Source: Corynebacterium sp. BD556
GTDB taxonomy: Bacteria > Actinomycetota > Actinomycetes > Mycobacteriales > Mycobacteriaceae
Direction: 5' to 3'
DNA: 64,000 nucleotides
NCBI RefSeq assembly: GCF_038452275.1
Contig: NZ_CP141643.1
Span: 1,798,001 to 1,862,000 of the forward strand
The notes under the pieces were generated by a model that worked only from the letters and a program-made list of their open reading frames with translations, was not told the DNA's origin and made no database searches. Positions 51,091-59,762 of this stretch are shown here, piece by piece. The position numbers were made by a program, and so were the translations under genes. Numbering within the stretch: position 1 is the first letter of the stretch; each line of letters starts with the position of its first letter.

Positions 51091-52332
51091 ATGCCTAAGA
51101 ACACATCTGAAACGGCAGGGCAAGGACCGCGGAAATCCGGCTGGATCGGGCCCGGGCTGCTGATCAGCGCCTCATTTATCGGCCCCGGCACTGTCACCAC
51201 CGCCACGGCAACAGGCGCAAGCTTCGGCTTCGCACTGACGTGGGCTGTGGTGTTTTCCATCGTCGCAACGATCATCTTGCAGGAGATGTCGGTGAGGCTA
51301 GGACTGACAGCTCGGTTGAGCACGGGCGAGGCGTTGCGCAAAACCTTCGAGAACCCGGTTGCCAAAGTAGCCATGACCGCCCTGGTCATCGCAGCCATCG
51401 GCATAGGTGGTGCCGCCTACGCCGGTGGCGACACCACCGGAACCGCCCTCGCCCTCAGCGCGGTGACGGGCCTGCCCGTGCCAGCACTCGCAGGCATAAT
51501 CGCGGCGGTGATCATTTTGCTGCTGCTCAGCGGCAGCTACAAAGTTCTAGAAAAAGTCATGACCGTGCTGGTGATGCTACTTGCTGCAGTCTTCCTCGTG
51601 ACAGTCGTGGCAGTGAAGCCTGACTTCGCTGAACTGCTGCGCGGCACCTTCATGCCCTCCATCCCTGACGGGGCAGCACTCAAAGCGATCGCGCTCATCG
51701 GCACCACCGTGGTGCCTTACAACATTTTCCTGCACTCCAACTTGGTGCGCGAAAAATGGGGAGACGAAGAACCAGATCTAGCGCTGAAGAAAGGCCGTGT
51801 GGACAACGCAGTCTCGATCACCGTCGGCGGCCTGATCACCTTGGCCATCTTGTCCACCGCCGCGGCGGTCATGTTCACCCAGGGCCTCGAAGCGGAATCG
51901 GCGGCTGATCTGGCTGAACCGCTGCGTCCCACGCTCGGCCAGTTCGCGCCGTGGGCGCTGGCGATTGGCCTGTTTGCGGCCGGGTTGACGTCGGCAATCG
52001 CAGGCCCGCTGGGGGCCGCCTACGCCATCACCGGCTTGCTGGGCTGGTCCTCCGACCTCAAAGACCCCAAGTTCCGTGCGATCTTTTTGACGGTAGTTGT
52101 CGTCGGTGCGATCATCGCCATCACCGGAGCGAACCCTATCGAAATCATCATCCTGGCCCAAGCAGCAAATGGCCTCCTCCTGCCAATCATCGCGTTCTTC
52201 CTCCTAATCACGATGAATAACAAACGCGTCCTCGGCGAACACGCCAACGGCCTGGTTGCCAACATCCTGGGCGGGGCGGTTTTCCTCATCACCTTAGCGC
52301 TCGGCGGAATCACGCTCTACGGCCTACTCTAA
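51091..52332 (+). CDS. mntH: NRAMP-family divalent metal transporter
   Basis: A 413-residue membrane carrier, about eleven helices. The Nramp signature GPGLLISASFIGPGTVTTA is in helix 1 with G rather than the canonical DPGN metal motif (here SFIGPGT), and VVPYNIFLHSNLV is the helix 6 region where manganese transporters have MPHN. The replaced D-P-G-N and M-P-H-N residues suggest an NRAMP-related protein of altered metal choice rather than a classic Mn(II) importer. GGGAGGT precedes the ATG. Confidence 0.82.
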   Translation: MPKNTSETAGQGPRKSGWIGPGLLISASFIGPGTVTTATATGASFGFALTWAVVFSIVATIILQEMSVRLGLTARLSTGEALRKTFENPVAKVAMTALVIAAIGIGGAAYAGGDTTGTALALSAVTGLPVPALAGIIAAVIILLLLSGSYKVLEKVMTVLVMLLAAVFLVTVVAVKPDFAELLRGTFMPSIPDGAALKAIALIGTTVVPYNIFLHSNLVREKWGDEEPDLALKKGRVDNAVSITVGGLITLAILSTAAAVMFTQGLEAESAADLAEPLRPTLGQFAPWALAIGLFAAGLTSAIAGPLGAAYAITGLLGWSSDLKDPKFRAIFLTVVVVGAIIAITGANPIEIIILAQAANGLLLPIIAFFLLITMNNKRVLGEHANGLVANILGGAVFLITLALGGITLYGLL

Positions 52333-52358
52333 ACAACCTGCCCCCCACGACAATCAGC

Positions 52359-52402
52359 AAAAGGCCCCGGCTGTCCCATCGGACTGGTTGCCGGAGCCCT
52401 TT
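52359..52402. terminator. Bidirectional terminator between mntH and ectC
   Basis: GGCCCCGGC (52363-52371) pairs with GCCGGAGCC (52390-52398), eight of nine positions, flanked by AAAA on the left and CTTT on the right. It can stop both convergent transcripts. Confidence 0.7.
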
Positions 52403-52423
52403 CCCGCCTCATGCAGAGTCGAA

Positions 52424-52798
52424 CTAATACGAACTGAAGCCGTCCTCACTGAGGGTGTGCTTTTCCTCGCCCGTGATCGCCGGGTTGAAGATACTCACCA
52501 GAATCAGATCCTCGTCTTTGCCGCCGCGAAGAATATGCGGGTCGTGCTCATCAAGAACGTAAATGGTGCCAGGCGTGATCGGGTAGACGGTGCCGTCGGT
52601 ATCCTCAACCTCGCCGGAGCCGCCAATGCAATAGCAAGCTTCGAGGTGGTTACGGTACTGCAGGCGAGACTCGGTGCCAGCACGCACAACAGTATGAGCA
52701 ACGGCGAAGCCCATGTTGTCCTTCGCTGTGATCAAGCGCTCGCTAGTGCCACCTCCCCACTCGACGGCAGGAACATCATCTCGGGAGCGAGTAAACAT
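52424..52798 (-). CDS. ectC: L-ectoine synthase, orphan
   Basis: A 124-residue cupin that cyclises N-gamma-acetyl-diaminobutyrate to ectoine. The stretch [19 protein letters not shown] matches the EctC core, with metal-binding residues by alignment E53, Y80 and H88 ([13 protein letters not shown]). It is slightly shorter than usual (about 130) with a divergent N-terminus. A strong AGGAGGT site precedes the ATG. ectA, ectB and ectD are not adjacent or anywhere in the window, so it is either a scavenging orphan ectC or an EctC-like cupin with another role. Confidence 0.82.
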   Translation of the reverse strand: MFTRSRDDVPAVEWGGGTSERLITAKDNMGFAVAHTVVRAGTESRLQYRNHLEACYCIGGSGEVEDTDGTVYPITPGTIYVLDEHDPHILRGGKDEDLILVSIFNPAITGEEKHTLSEDGFSSY

Positions 52799-52960
52799 AG
52801 ATTACCTCCTAGAATTCGGTGTGCATACGAGCGTACAGACAACAACGAGACGCATCAGAGTAAGCCCGTATGGCTAATCTGTGTATCCGCGCCCACCTAA
52901 ACTCGTCACCACATGCTTCTGCGATCCCCGCAAGGCCCCGACCAGACAGGACCCGCCACC

Positions 52961-53605
52961 ATGCGCCGCATCCTCGCCCTTTTGACGACCCTCGCCATCG
53001 GCATCACCACAGCTCCCACCGCCGACGCCCAAGACATCTTCGACGGCGGCCGAGTCGCCGGCGGATCCTCCCAACTCATCGCGCCCAACTTCCCAACCCC
53101 CGGAGGTCAATTGCGCGAGGACGGCAAAGCAGTAGACCTAAACCGCTACGCCGGCACGTGGTACCAGGTGGCGGCAGTGCCACAGCCATACACGCTCCAG
53201 TGCGTGCGCGACACCACCGCCGAATACGCAGTAATCAACCCGACGACCATCTCCGTGGTGAACTCGTGCGGCTCGGTAAACGGCGGACGTTCGCAAATCG
53301 AAGGTACAGCCACCGTGCGTTCCGACGCCTCCCTGCGCGTAAACTTCCCAGGCGTTCCCTTCCAAGATCCGAACGGTCCGACGAACTACCGAGTGACCTA
53401 CCTTGCAAACGACTACTCCCTCGCCGTTGTCGGCTCCCCAAACCGCCTGTCCGGATTCGTGCTCTCACGCACCCCGAACCTTTCTGCACAGCAGTGGTCG
53501 CAGATACGCAGCGTGGTGGAAAACCGAGGCTGGTGGTCCTGCGCATTTCTCACCCAACCAATGGCGGGCGGGCGCCAAGACTACGCGCCACTATGCACCC
53601 TCTAG
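52961..53605 (+). CDS. Secreted bacterial lipocalin
   Basis: A 214-residue exported protein. A Sec signal peptide (RRILALLTTLAIGITTAPTADAQ) is followed by the lipocalin motif YAGTWYQVAAVPQPY and, near the C-terminus, WSQIRSVVENRGWW. Three cysteines (in LQCVRDT, NSCGSV and WSCAF) plus the C-terminal one could form disulfides. I use the ATG at 52961 because the signal peptide starts there; an ATG at 52913 adds 16 polar residues. Probably binds a small hydrophobic ligand at the cell envelope. Confidence 0.88.
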   Translation: MRRILALLTTLAIGITTAPTADAQDIFDGGRVAGGSSQLIAPNFPTPGGQLREDGKAVDLNRYAGTWYQVAAVPQPYTLQCVRDTTAEYAVINPTTISVVNSCGSVNGGRSQIEGTATVRSDASLRVNFPGVPFQDPNGPTNYRVTYLANDYSLAVVGSPNRLSGFVLSRTPNLSAQQWSQIRSVVENRGWWSCAFLTQPMAGGRQDYAPLCTL

Positions 53606-53644
53606 CCTAGCCAGCCACACCTTTGATCTCGGCCATAAAATGGC

Positions 53645-53797
53645 TTAGAGCAGCCCATTCAGCGCGATCACAACGAGGGGGAGAGAGGCAAGAACATATC
53701 GCAAAAATACACCGCGCTGAAAATTATTCCGCTCCCAAAAAATCCACGCGGCTTTGGCAATCTTCACCGTGGGGGTGCCGCTGCTCGCTGCCGACAT
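53645..53797 (-). CDS. Small membrane protein, possible
   Basis: A 50-residue ORF with one membrane helix at the C-terminus (YVLASLPLVVIALNGLL) after a polar start (SAASSGTPTVKIAKAAW). Ribosome site weak. It could be the tail of a longer decayed gene, since the frame stays open upstream. Convergent with the lipocalin. Confidence 0.35.
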   Translation of the reverse strand: MSAASSGTPTVKIAKAAWIFWERNNFQRGVFLRYVLASLPLVVIALNGLL

Positions 53798-54525
53798 TGA
53801 GCCAAACGGCAACGCTTTTTGTTTTAGGCCAAGCCTGGAAAGTGATGTATCTGTCCCTCCGATTGAGCGGGAAGTCTGACAGGTTCGTTGCCTGTACCGG
53901 TGTGCTGGCCTTGATGCCCTTGGCCGCCATCATCATCTTCGTCTGCTCCAGGCTCGACAGTGAGATGTAGATTTTTTGGCTAGATCCACCCGTCATGCTG
54001 CTCGGCGGAGATGCCACGGTCGGGCAAGATCCCGGTCGGGCCTTTCGGTGGGATGGAGTGAGCACACCTTCATCCACGCCGCTTACCAGGCGTAGGTACA
54101 CGTGCGTGACCTACTGCCAGCATATCTCGACGACGCCTCGGGCCTTAGAGGCGGACGCTTTCGGCGCCGGGTTGCCGGAAGATCGTCTGAAACATCGCCG
54201 GCACTATCGGCCACCTGGGTAGTCGGCACCATCGATGAGAAGTCCTGCGCGAAAAGGGAGGGGACGCGGCAGCCAGGACGCACAACGGTTTGGATACCCA
54301 GGTAGGCAGCGCTGGAAACTAAATGCACCTGGCCCTTTTCAGGCTCACGCATTTACAGTGTTACGGCTATTCGTGGTGCCGCACTTCCGGCGTGCCAGGT
54401 GCACAGCTTTACGGCTTACCAGATCCGCGTACTTCCGTATTGCCGCACCATGTAGGGCTGGAAGCCCTATTCGGTCTATCTTTAGAGGTATCCGCACTCA
54501 GACAGGTAATCGCCCAAACGGAAAA
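53798..54525. other. Non-coding or decayed stretch at the entry of the accessory region
   Basis: No ORF here has a recognisable product or convincing codon use on either strand. The start of the accessory region is marked by loss of the strong third-position GC of the core genes. TTACGGCT occurs twice near the ParA remnant (in 54361-54420), with CGCACTTCCGG and GTACTTCCG nearby, which might be leftover iterons of a plasmid partition or replication site. Confidence 0.5.
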
Positions 54526-55116
54526 CTGACGACCACCATCGCAATTTCGAACCTCAAAGGCGAAACAGACAAAACCACGACGGCCACGCTGCTAGCCACG
54601 GCTTTCGAGCGAGCTGGCCACAGCATCACCGTTGTTGACCTTGACCCGCAGGGGTCGGCAACCAAATGGCCACATCTGGCTGCTGAGGTTGGGGTGACGC
54701 TGCCTTTCCCAGTTCTTCTTAGAAACATCCAAACGATGAAGAATCTGCGTGAAACGACTAACTACACCATTGTCGACTGTCCGCCCAGCGATCCAGGAAT
54801 CATTGATGCGGCCATTTCAGCGGCCGATATCGTGATCGTTCCCGTCTAGCCGTCAGGCATCGAAATCGAGCGTGTGTGGGAAACCGTTGACATTGCGGGC
54901 AAGGATAAAGCCATCATTTTGCTCGCCAGTATTCTTCTGAACACGAAATCGACGTCCGCCCTTATTGAAGCCCTTGAGGGTGACTACATTCAGAGCTTCC
55001 GGGGCGCTATCCCCCGCCACGAAGAAACTCGGCACTGGTACGGCCATACGCCGCAGGGCAGCCCGCATGGGTACGAATCGGTTGAACGTCGAATCCTGCA
55101 GGGTAACGTTGCCTAG
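54526..55116 (+). pseudogene. ParA-family partition ATPase, inactivated
   Basis: The frame starting at CTG 54526 reads TTTIAISNLKGETDKTTTATLL, clearly a ParA Walker A region in which the two glycines of KGGxGKT are replaced by E and D (GAA and GAC). The Walker A' aspartate (VDLDPQGSATKW) and the switch DCPPSDPG are still visible. An amber codon (54847-54849) interrupts VIVPV-stop-PSGIEIE where relatives have Gln (CAG), and the same frame then continues to a natural end (RILQGNVA). The start codon is also lost (CTG). All changes look like single transitions. Confidence 0.85.
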
Positions 55117-55171
55117 TGATTTCTCGCCCCACGAGCGCTAAATAATCGCTCAGTGCGCCAGCACCCCCGCG

Positions 55172-55285
55172 AACACGAGAAAGCTCACAATCGTGATGCA
55201 TGCGAATCTTCACCAACGCCTGCGTATGCGCGCCGCAGAAGACCGCACCATGACCGACATCATCACCGATCTAGTATCCACTTAG
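55172..55285 (+). pseudogene. Ribbon-helix-helix partition protein, C-terminal remnant
   Basis: The frame reads NTRKLTIVMHANLHQRLRMRAAEDRTMTDIITDLVST, the second half of an RHH DNA-binding protein of the type encoded after parA on actinobacterial plasmids. The N-terminal part is missing or frameshifted. The short intact piece from ATG 55196 is 29 codons. Together with the ParA remnant it is the relic of a parAB-like cassette. Confidence 0.65.
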
Positions 55286-55302
55286 ACCCAAGACCGCGCT
55301 AC

Positions 55303-55332
55303 GCTGTAGATACGGCTAGCCAAATCTACAGC
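55303..55332. repeat. 30-bp nested palindrome, possible centromere-like site
   Basis: Outer arms GCTGTAGAT and ATCTACAGC (9 bp, perfect) surround an inner perfect palindrome GGCTAGCC, both sharing the exact same centre. Only the two flanking dinucleotides (AC and AA) break the symmetry. It lies 18 bp after the partition RHH remnant, where a parS-like binding site is expected. Confidence 0.6.
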
Positions 55333-55432
55333 CATGGAAAGATAGACTGTCGCCTGTAGGGCAGCCCGTTTGAAAACCTCGCACCTATCCGTTGCCTACG
55401 ATTGATTCAAAAATCAGCTATCGCCGGACACG

Positions 55433-57767
55433 ATGGAAGCAGTCGTGGCAAGTAGGAACCGTCGCCGCAAATTTCCCGACGAGAACCAACTCAATTTATT
55501 CGACCTATTAGGACAGGAACTCAACAATGATTCACAAGGCGGACGTCCGCTCGACATTGACGGCCTACGACCCGAACGCAACCCCGGAGCAAGTGGACTC
55601 GCTCTACCAGCAGATGGTAACCGAATGGGAGGAAACGGTCGACGATCTAGTCAGCCAAGCGGAGGACAGCTACCACGAGAAAACGGGGGATTGGCCGGAC
55701 GGACCTCAGCGGGGCGCGATCAACCAACAAGCCAAACAACTGGCCACGGACTTAGTGATGGGCGCGTACCTGGAGCCAATGACCCAGGAGATCGTGGCCC
55801 GACAACTGGAGGAGGAAGAAGAGGAGGACAATCCTCACCTACAAGCACTCCAGGACCCCGACGGATGGTGGAAGGACTTCGGATCGATTCAAGCCAGCCG
55901 GGAGGCCGAGGACGCAGTCCTGGACTTGTGGATGGACGAACCAGCGGGTTTTCAGACTATCGCAATGAAATTGTTCGAGAGGCGTCTGTACCTGGGCAAG
56001 GACCTACCGGCCAGCCCGAATCACCCGGAGTACCAGGAGATCGAACAGCAGATACGCCAAGCAGTCGGGTACTGGAAAACGCGAATCCCGGACTTCGAGT
56101 AGATCCCACCACACCGGTCGGGCGTAATCTGCGTGCCCTTCTAACTCTGACCAGTCTCCCCGAGGGTGCCACCGGTGCCGACCTGACCGCCGAGCAGCGC
56201 GAGGCGCTCAACGGCTGGCAATCCTGGGGAGCACTGGCAGGCGTCTTTGATAACCGCAACCAGCGCTACGTCCCGAGCGTGAGTACCTGCGTGAGGTGCT
56301 TTCCGACGAAGATTACCGGCAGGCCGAGTCCACTGTTTTTAGTGCGTTCTTTACCGACAACGAGATCACCCGCGCCATGTGGGACGCTTTGGGTACCGCC
56401 GGTTATACCAGGGGAAGTGTCCTAGAGCCGGGCTGTGGCAAAGGTACATTCATTTCCACAGCCCCGCCAGGGACCCATGCCGTGGGGGTGGAACTCGATC
56501 CGACTACGGCGCGTATCGCTTCGCTCCTCAACCCAGCAGCCCAGATCCGCGCTGAAAGCTTCGTCGATCCTATCTTTGCTGACAACACGTCTACAGCCAC
56601 GATTGGAAACGTCCCCTTCGTCAATAGCGCCCCGTACGCTCCCACACCCAGCCCCTAAAGCTCATCCTCCACACCTACGTTATTGCCAAATCGATCGACT
56701 TGACCCAACCAGGGGGATTTGTCGCCGTCATTACAAGCACTGGCACGGCTGAAGCTAAAGACAACACTGATGGATTTGGGTCGTGGGCGATTTTGACTGA
56801 CCGCGCCGACTTCAGCCCGGGGGTACGCTTGCCATCTGGCGATCATGGCGAGTTTGCGGCGAACGCGGGGACAAAAGTCGCTACCGACATCCTTGTATTC
56901 TGTGTTCGAGAAGATGGAGAGGAACCCACACCGCGCACCGAAGAATTTTCACGGCTACCGGTTTCACCACTGATGACGGCACAGTACGGATCAACCAATT
57001 CTTCGCCAATTACTCTGATCAGATTGTTGGCACTGACGGTGAAGACCGGCCGATATGGTCCCGAAACTGCCATTACTCCGAACCTTGCTACGTCGCTAGC
57101 CGATCAAGTGCGTACCGTCGTCAATGCCGATACTGCTGATGCCGTCTTCAACGGCTTTGGGCTTATAGCGGACGCCATTATGACTGGTGCCGTCGCTACG
57201 GCAGGTCTCGTCACCTCTGCCCGCGAAAGCATGGAACCCGTCGCCGGGACCGTGCGCTACTCATACGACAACGACGGTTCGCTGACGTATTCCCAGTGAC
57301 TAGCGCCGCAATATGGCGACGAGCGGCCCCGGTGGGTCGCCGTGGCTCCCGCCAAAAAGTACGCTGCTCAATGGGTAAGCCTGATCGATTTGCGTGACAC
57401 TACATCCGCGTTGCTCCCCTCTTGCCATGGCAACACCACTGTGGAGATTCATGCCCTGCGCCAGACCCTCAACGAGCAGCACGACTCCTACGTCTCCTCA
57501 TACGGGCCGATCAATCTTCACGAGATTGAGCAACCTCGCCGCAAATCGCAAGCACAGGCCACCAAGGCGCTTAAAGCTTTGGAGCCCAAATAGCGCCTTG
57601 ACAACGGTACCGATGACCGCCCATACGACGGTGAGCTGCCTGTCGAAATTGCTGAGGAATTGCGCGAGCGGGCCCGTGCCACGACCGCGGCGCTTCTCGA
57701 TGATTACGACGCTACACAGGCCATCACTGAGCTTGACCGCGAAGGACTAAGAAGACGAGCCTGTTAA
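55433..57767 (+). pseudogene. Plasmid/ICE helicase-methyltransferase-like gene, multiply frameshifted
   Basis: The start (ASRNRRRKFPDENQLNLFDLLGQEL) and the stretch VGRNLRALLTLTSLPEGATGADLTAEQREALNGWQSWGALAGVFD match the N-terminal part of large DNA helicases with an N6-adenine methylase-like domain carried by mobile elements. A lost G near 56274 shifts the frame into REVLSDEDYRQAES...VLEPGCGKGTFI (methyltransferase motif I) and NVPF (the NPPF-type motif IV). A further shift near 56645, a local excursion between about 56950 and 57037 with compensating indels, and stops near 57297 and 57594 follow; the C-terminal half of the gene is gone. The linker (55530-56100) overlaps another ORF. Confidence 0.75.
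55527..56102 (+). CDS. Acidic protein encoded inside the helicase linker, +1 frame
   Basis: A complete 191-codon ORF nested in the helicase gene. AGGAC and GGAAC lie just before its ATG. The protein is soluble, acidic and mostly helical: YDPNATPEQVDSLYQQM, ARQLEEEEEEDNPHLQALQD, then a segment rich in W and acidic residues and a C-terminal helix pair (SPNHPEYQEIEQQIRQAVGY). The overlapped helicase frame is equally open but reads as Gly/Pro/Arg/Ser low-complexity linker. No family recognised. Unlike its host gene it has no disruption. Confidence 0.7.
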   Translation: MIHKADVRSTLTAYDPNATPEQVDSLYQQMVTEWEETVDDLVSQAEDSYHEKTGDWPDGPQRGAINQQAKQLATDLVMGAYLEPMTQEIVARQLEEEEEEDNPHLQALQDPDGWWKDFGSIQASREAEDAVLDLWMDEPAGFQTIAMKLFERRLYLGKDLPASPNHPEYQEIEQQIRQAVGYWKTRIPDFE

Positions 57768-57778
57768 AAACGCGAAAA

Positions 57779-57798
57779 CCCACCGACAACGCGGTGGG
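57779..57798. terminator. Small hairpin downstream of the helicase remnant
   Basis: CCCACCG, ACAACG, CGGTGGG, then GGTGACTTTTCT on the plus strand. Possible weak terminator. The following bases to 57992 contain nothing recognisable. Confidence 0.4.
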
Positions 57799-57992
57799 GG
57801 TGACTTTTCTAAAGCAATCCATGCCGACCGCAGCACCTGGCCTCCGCGTCACTGAAGACCATCAGACATGAACCAGGCTCCTTTTCAGGCTTCAGCTTAT
57901 GCTTCCACGGATCGGGCGCCCTTGCTCTCGCGGATCATGATACTTGACGGAGTAGGACAGTCAACACGCTGCGTGGAGGAAACCAGGAACCA

Positions 57993-58223
57993 GTGAGGGC
58001 TCAACCGATACGGTATCGCCGTGATCCGGCGGCAGAGGTCTACAACGAGTTCATCGCGCGTGTCGCCGCCACTGACACCGTTGCGTACCTTGATGAAACG
58101 TTCCGCAAGGACGGCTCACACGGTGAGACGGGGTTTTATTCTATTGTTGCGGTTCTCGCCGAGAGTGTCCGTTTGTGTGCGCGGGGCGCAGTTTACAAGT
58201 GGTCGGCGAATCGGTTGGGGTAG
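57993..58223 (+). pseudogene. N-terminal fragment of a DUF3800-like protein, cut by the IS
   Basis: GTG start with AGGAA before it. DPAAEVYNEFIARVAATDTVAYLDETFRKDG and FYSIVAVLAES resemble the opening Asp-rich strands of DUF3800 (RNase H-like) proteins, but only about 55 residues remain; the rest of the ORF is IS256 end sequence. The remainder of the gene is not found beyond the IS. Family call is tentative. Confidence 0.4.
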
Positions 58224-59006
58224 GCCACTGCAAGTTGGTTGATGGCTTGTTTTACTCTGAGGTTTTCGCCTTGGTGTACGACCCGTTGCGGTCGACGACA
58301 CGTTTAGCTGTCTTCGCACGTCGGGCGGCGTGCTTGCCTTCGAAGGTACAGACCGTCAACCACAGCGTCTCCAACGCCGCAGCATCCGTGGGGAATTGAC
58401 CACGATTGCGTGTCGCCTTGCACAGTTCGGCAGCGAGTGATTCAATCGCGTTGGTGATGTAGAGCAGCCGACGAGCAGCCGGCGGGAGGTGCAGAAACGG
58501 CACGAACCGCTCCCACGCGTCGCGCCAGACCTTCACCGATTGCAGGTACTTTTGCCCCAGTTCAGAGGCTTCGAAAGCGTCCGACGCGGCTGCGGCGGTG
58601 CCCTCTTTCGCGGCGGTATAGACCTGACGTGGTGCGCGAGAGACAGGTTTACGCTCCTGACCAGACACCCACCTATTGACAGCTCGGATCAGGTGCACCA
58701 TGCAGGTCTGCACCATCAAATTCGGCCAGGTCGCTTCCACAGCCTCAGGTGAGCCTTTGATCTGATGTCGACCGCCATGTAGCAGGCTTAATTGACCACC
58801 CGATTAGCGCCGCGGATCTTCACCGGTTGCGCGGCGAGAACAACCACAGGGTAGATCTCATCGAGTTGCCGATTCCGCCACAGCATCACCTCACCCAATA
58901 CGGAGTCGGTGATGGTGCTGATCGTATCCGGACTCACGTCCACCCCCAGGGTGGATGACAGGTGGCGCTGGATATCTCGCACCGTCATGCCCCCGGGCGT
59001 GCACCG
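58193..59006 (-). mobile_element. IS256-family insertion sequence remnant, transposase pseudogene
   Basis: On the minus strand the translation matches an IS256 (mutator-type) transposase in three pieces: GMTVRDIQRHLSSTLGVDVSPDTISTITDSVLGEVMLWRNRQLDEIYPVVV (58788-58988), then VEATWPNLMVQTCMVHLIRAVNRW to the helical C-half (58252-58750), then KQAINQLAVAYPNRFADHL after a frameshift. Between the first two pieces about 45 codons including an acidic catalytic region are missing, a TAA follows NRVVN, and the N-terminus is shifted near 58990. Terminal inverted repeats were not located. Confidence 0.85.
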
Positions 59007-59117
59007 TTAGTGGGCAATCGTGAATTACATGCTGCCCCTAGTCGCTAGGGTTGAAATGCGGCTAACGGACCATAACCGTCATTACCTTTATAGATTGACG
59101 AACACCAGGACGTCGTT

Positions 59118-59675
59118 GTGGGGTAAAAAGTCGGCTACGCCCGGGTGAGTTCCATAGAACAGAACCGGGACCGGCAACTTGATCGGCTCCGTGCGGCGGG
59201 CGCGTCGCAAATCTACAAGGAGAAGATCAGCGGTTCGACGCGGCACCGTCCTCAGTTGGAGGAGGTGCTGAGGTATCTGCGAAAAGGGGATCAGCTCATT
59301 GTCACGAGCATGGATCGCCTGGCCCGCTCACTGGTGGACCTGCACACGATTGTCGAAGATTTGGTGGGGCACGGTGTCTCGGTGAGGTTTCTGCGCGAGG
59401 GGCAGAGCAATTCAGCGAAGGCCGACCCGATCGCCAAACTGATGCTGGGCCTTATGGGCAGTGTCGCCGAGTTTGAGCGCTCCATTTTTAAAGAGCGCCA
59501 GGCAGAGGGTATCGCCCGGGCGAAAGTGCGGAGAGTCTACAAAGGCCGGACGAAGGTGCTCACCGATGCTCAGATTTCCCAGGCTCGGCAATGGGTGGCG
59601 GATGGTGTACCTAAGGCGGAGGTGGCTCGTCGGCTCGGGATCGGGCGAACCACACTATACAAGTACCTGCAATAG
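59118..59675 (+). pseudogene. Serine recombinase (resolvase) with an ochre codon at position 3
   Basis: From GTG 59118 the frame reads G, stop (TAA 59124-59126), then KVGYARVSSIEQNRDRQLDRLRAAG and continues intact through the Tn3-resolvase catalytic domain (DRLARSLVDLH, GSVAEFERSIFKERQAEGI) and the Hin-like helix-turn-helix (DGVPKAEVARRLGIGRTTLYKYL). The stop could be CAA changed to TAA. Restart at GTG 59145 would leave the catalytic serine of RVSS at position 2 and lose beta strand 1, so activity is doubtful. Upstream 59004-59068 holds nested inverted repeats that may be its res site. Confidence 0.8.
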
Positions 59676-59762
59676 GAGAGATGGGCTGAATCGCCTATGT
59701 CAAAGGTTGTTTAATCGAAGAAATGGTGCGCGACTGTGGCTTCGTGCCGCACGGTGACGCGC

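Noticed and set aside
53724..54101. 125-residue minus-strand ORF near the lipocalin
   Set aside because: Parts look protein-like but no ribosome site, no family, and a different frame looks better over the same bases at 53645-53797.
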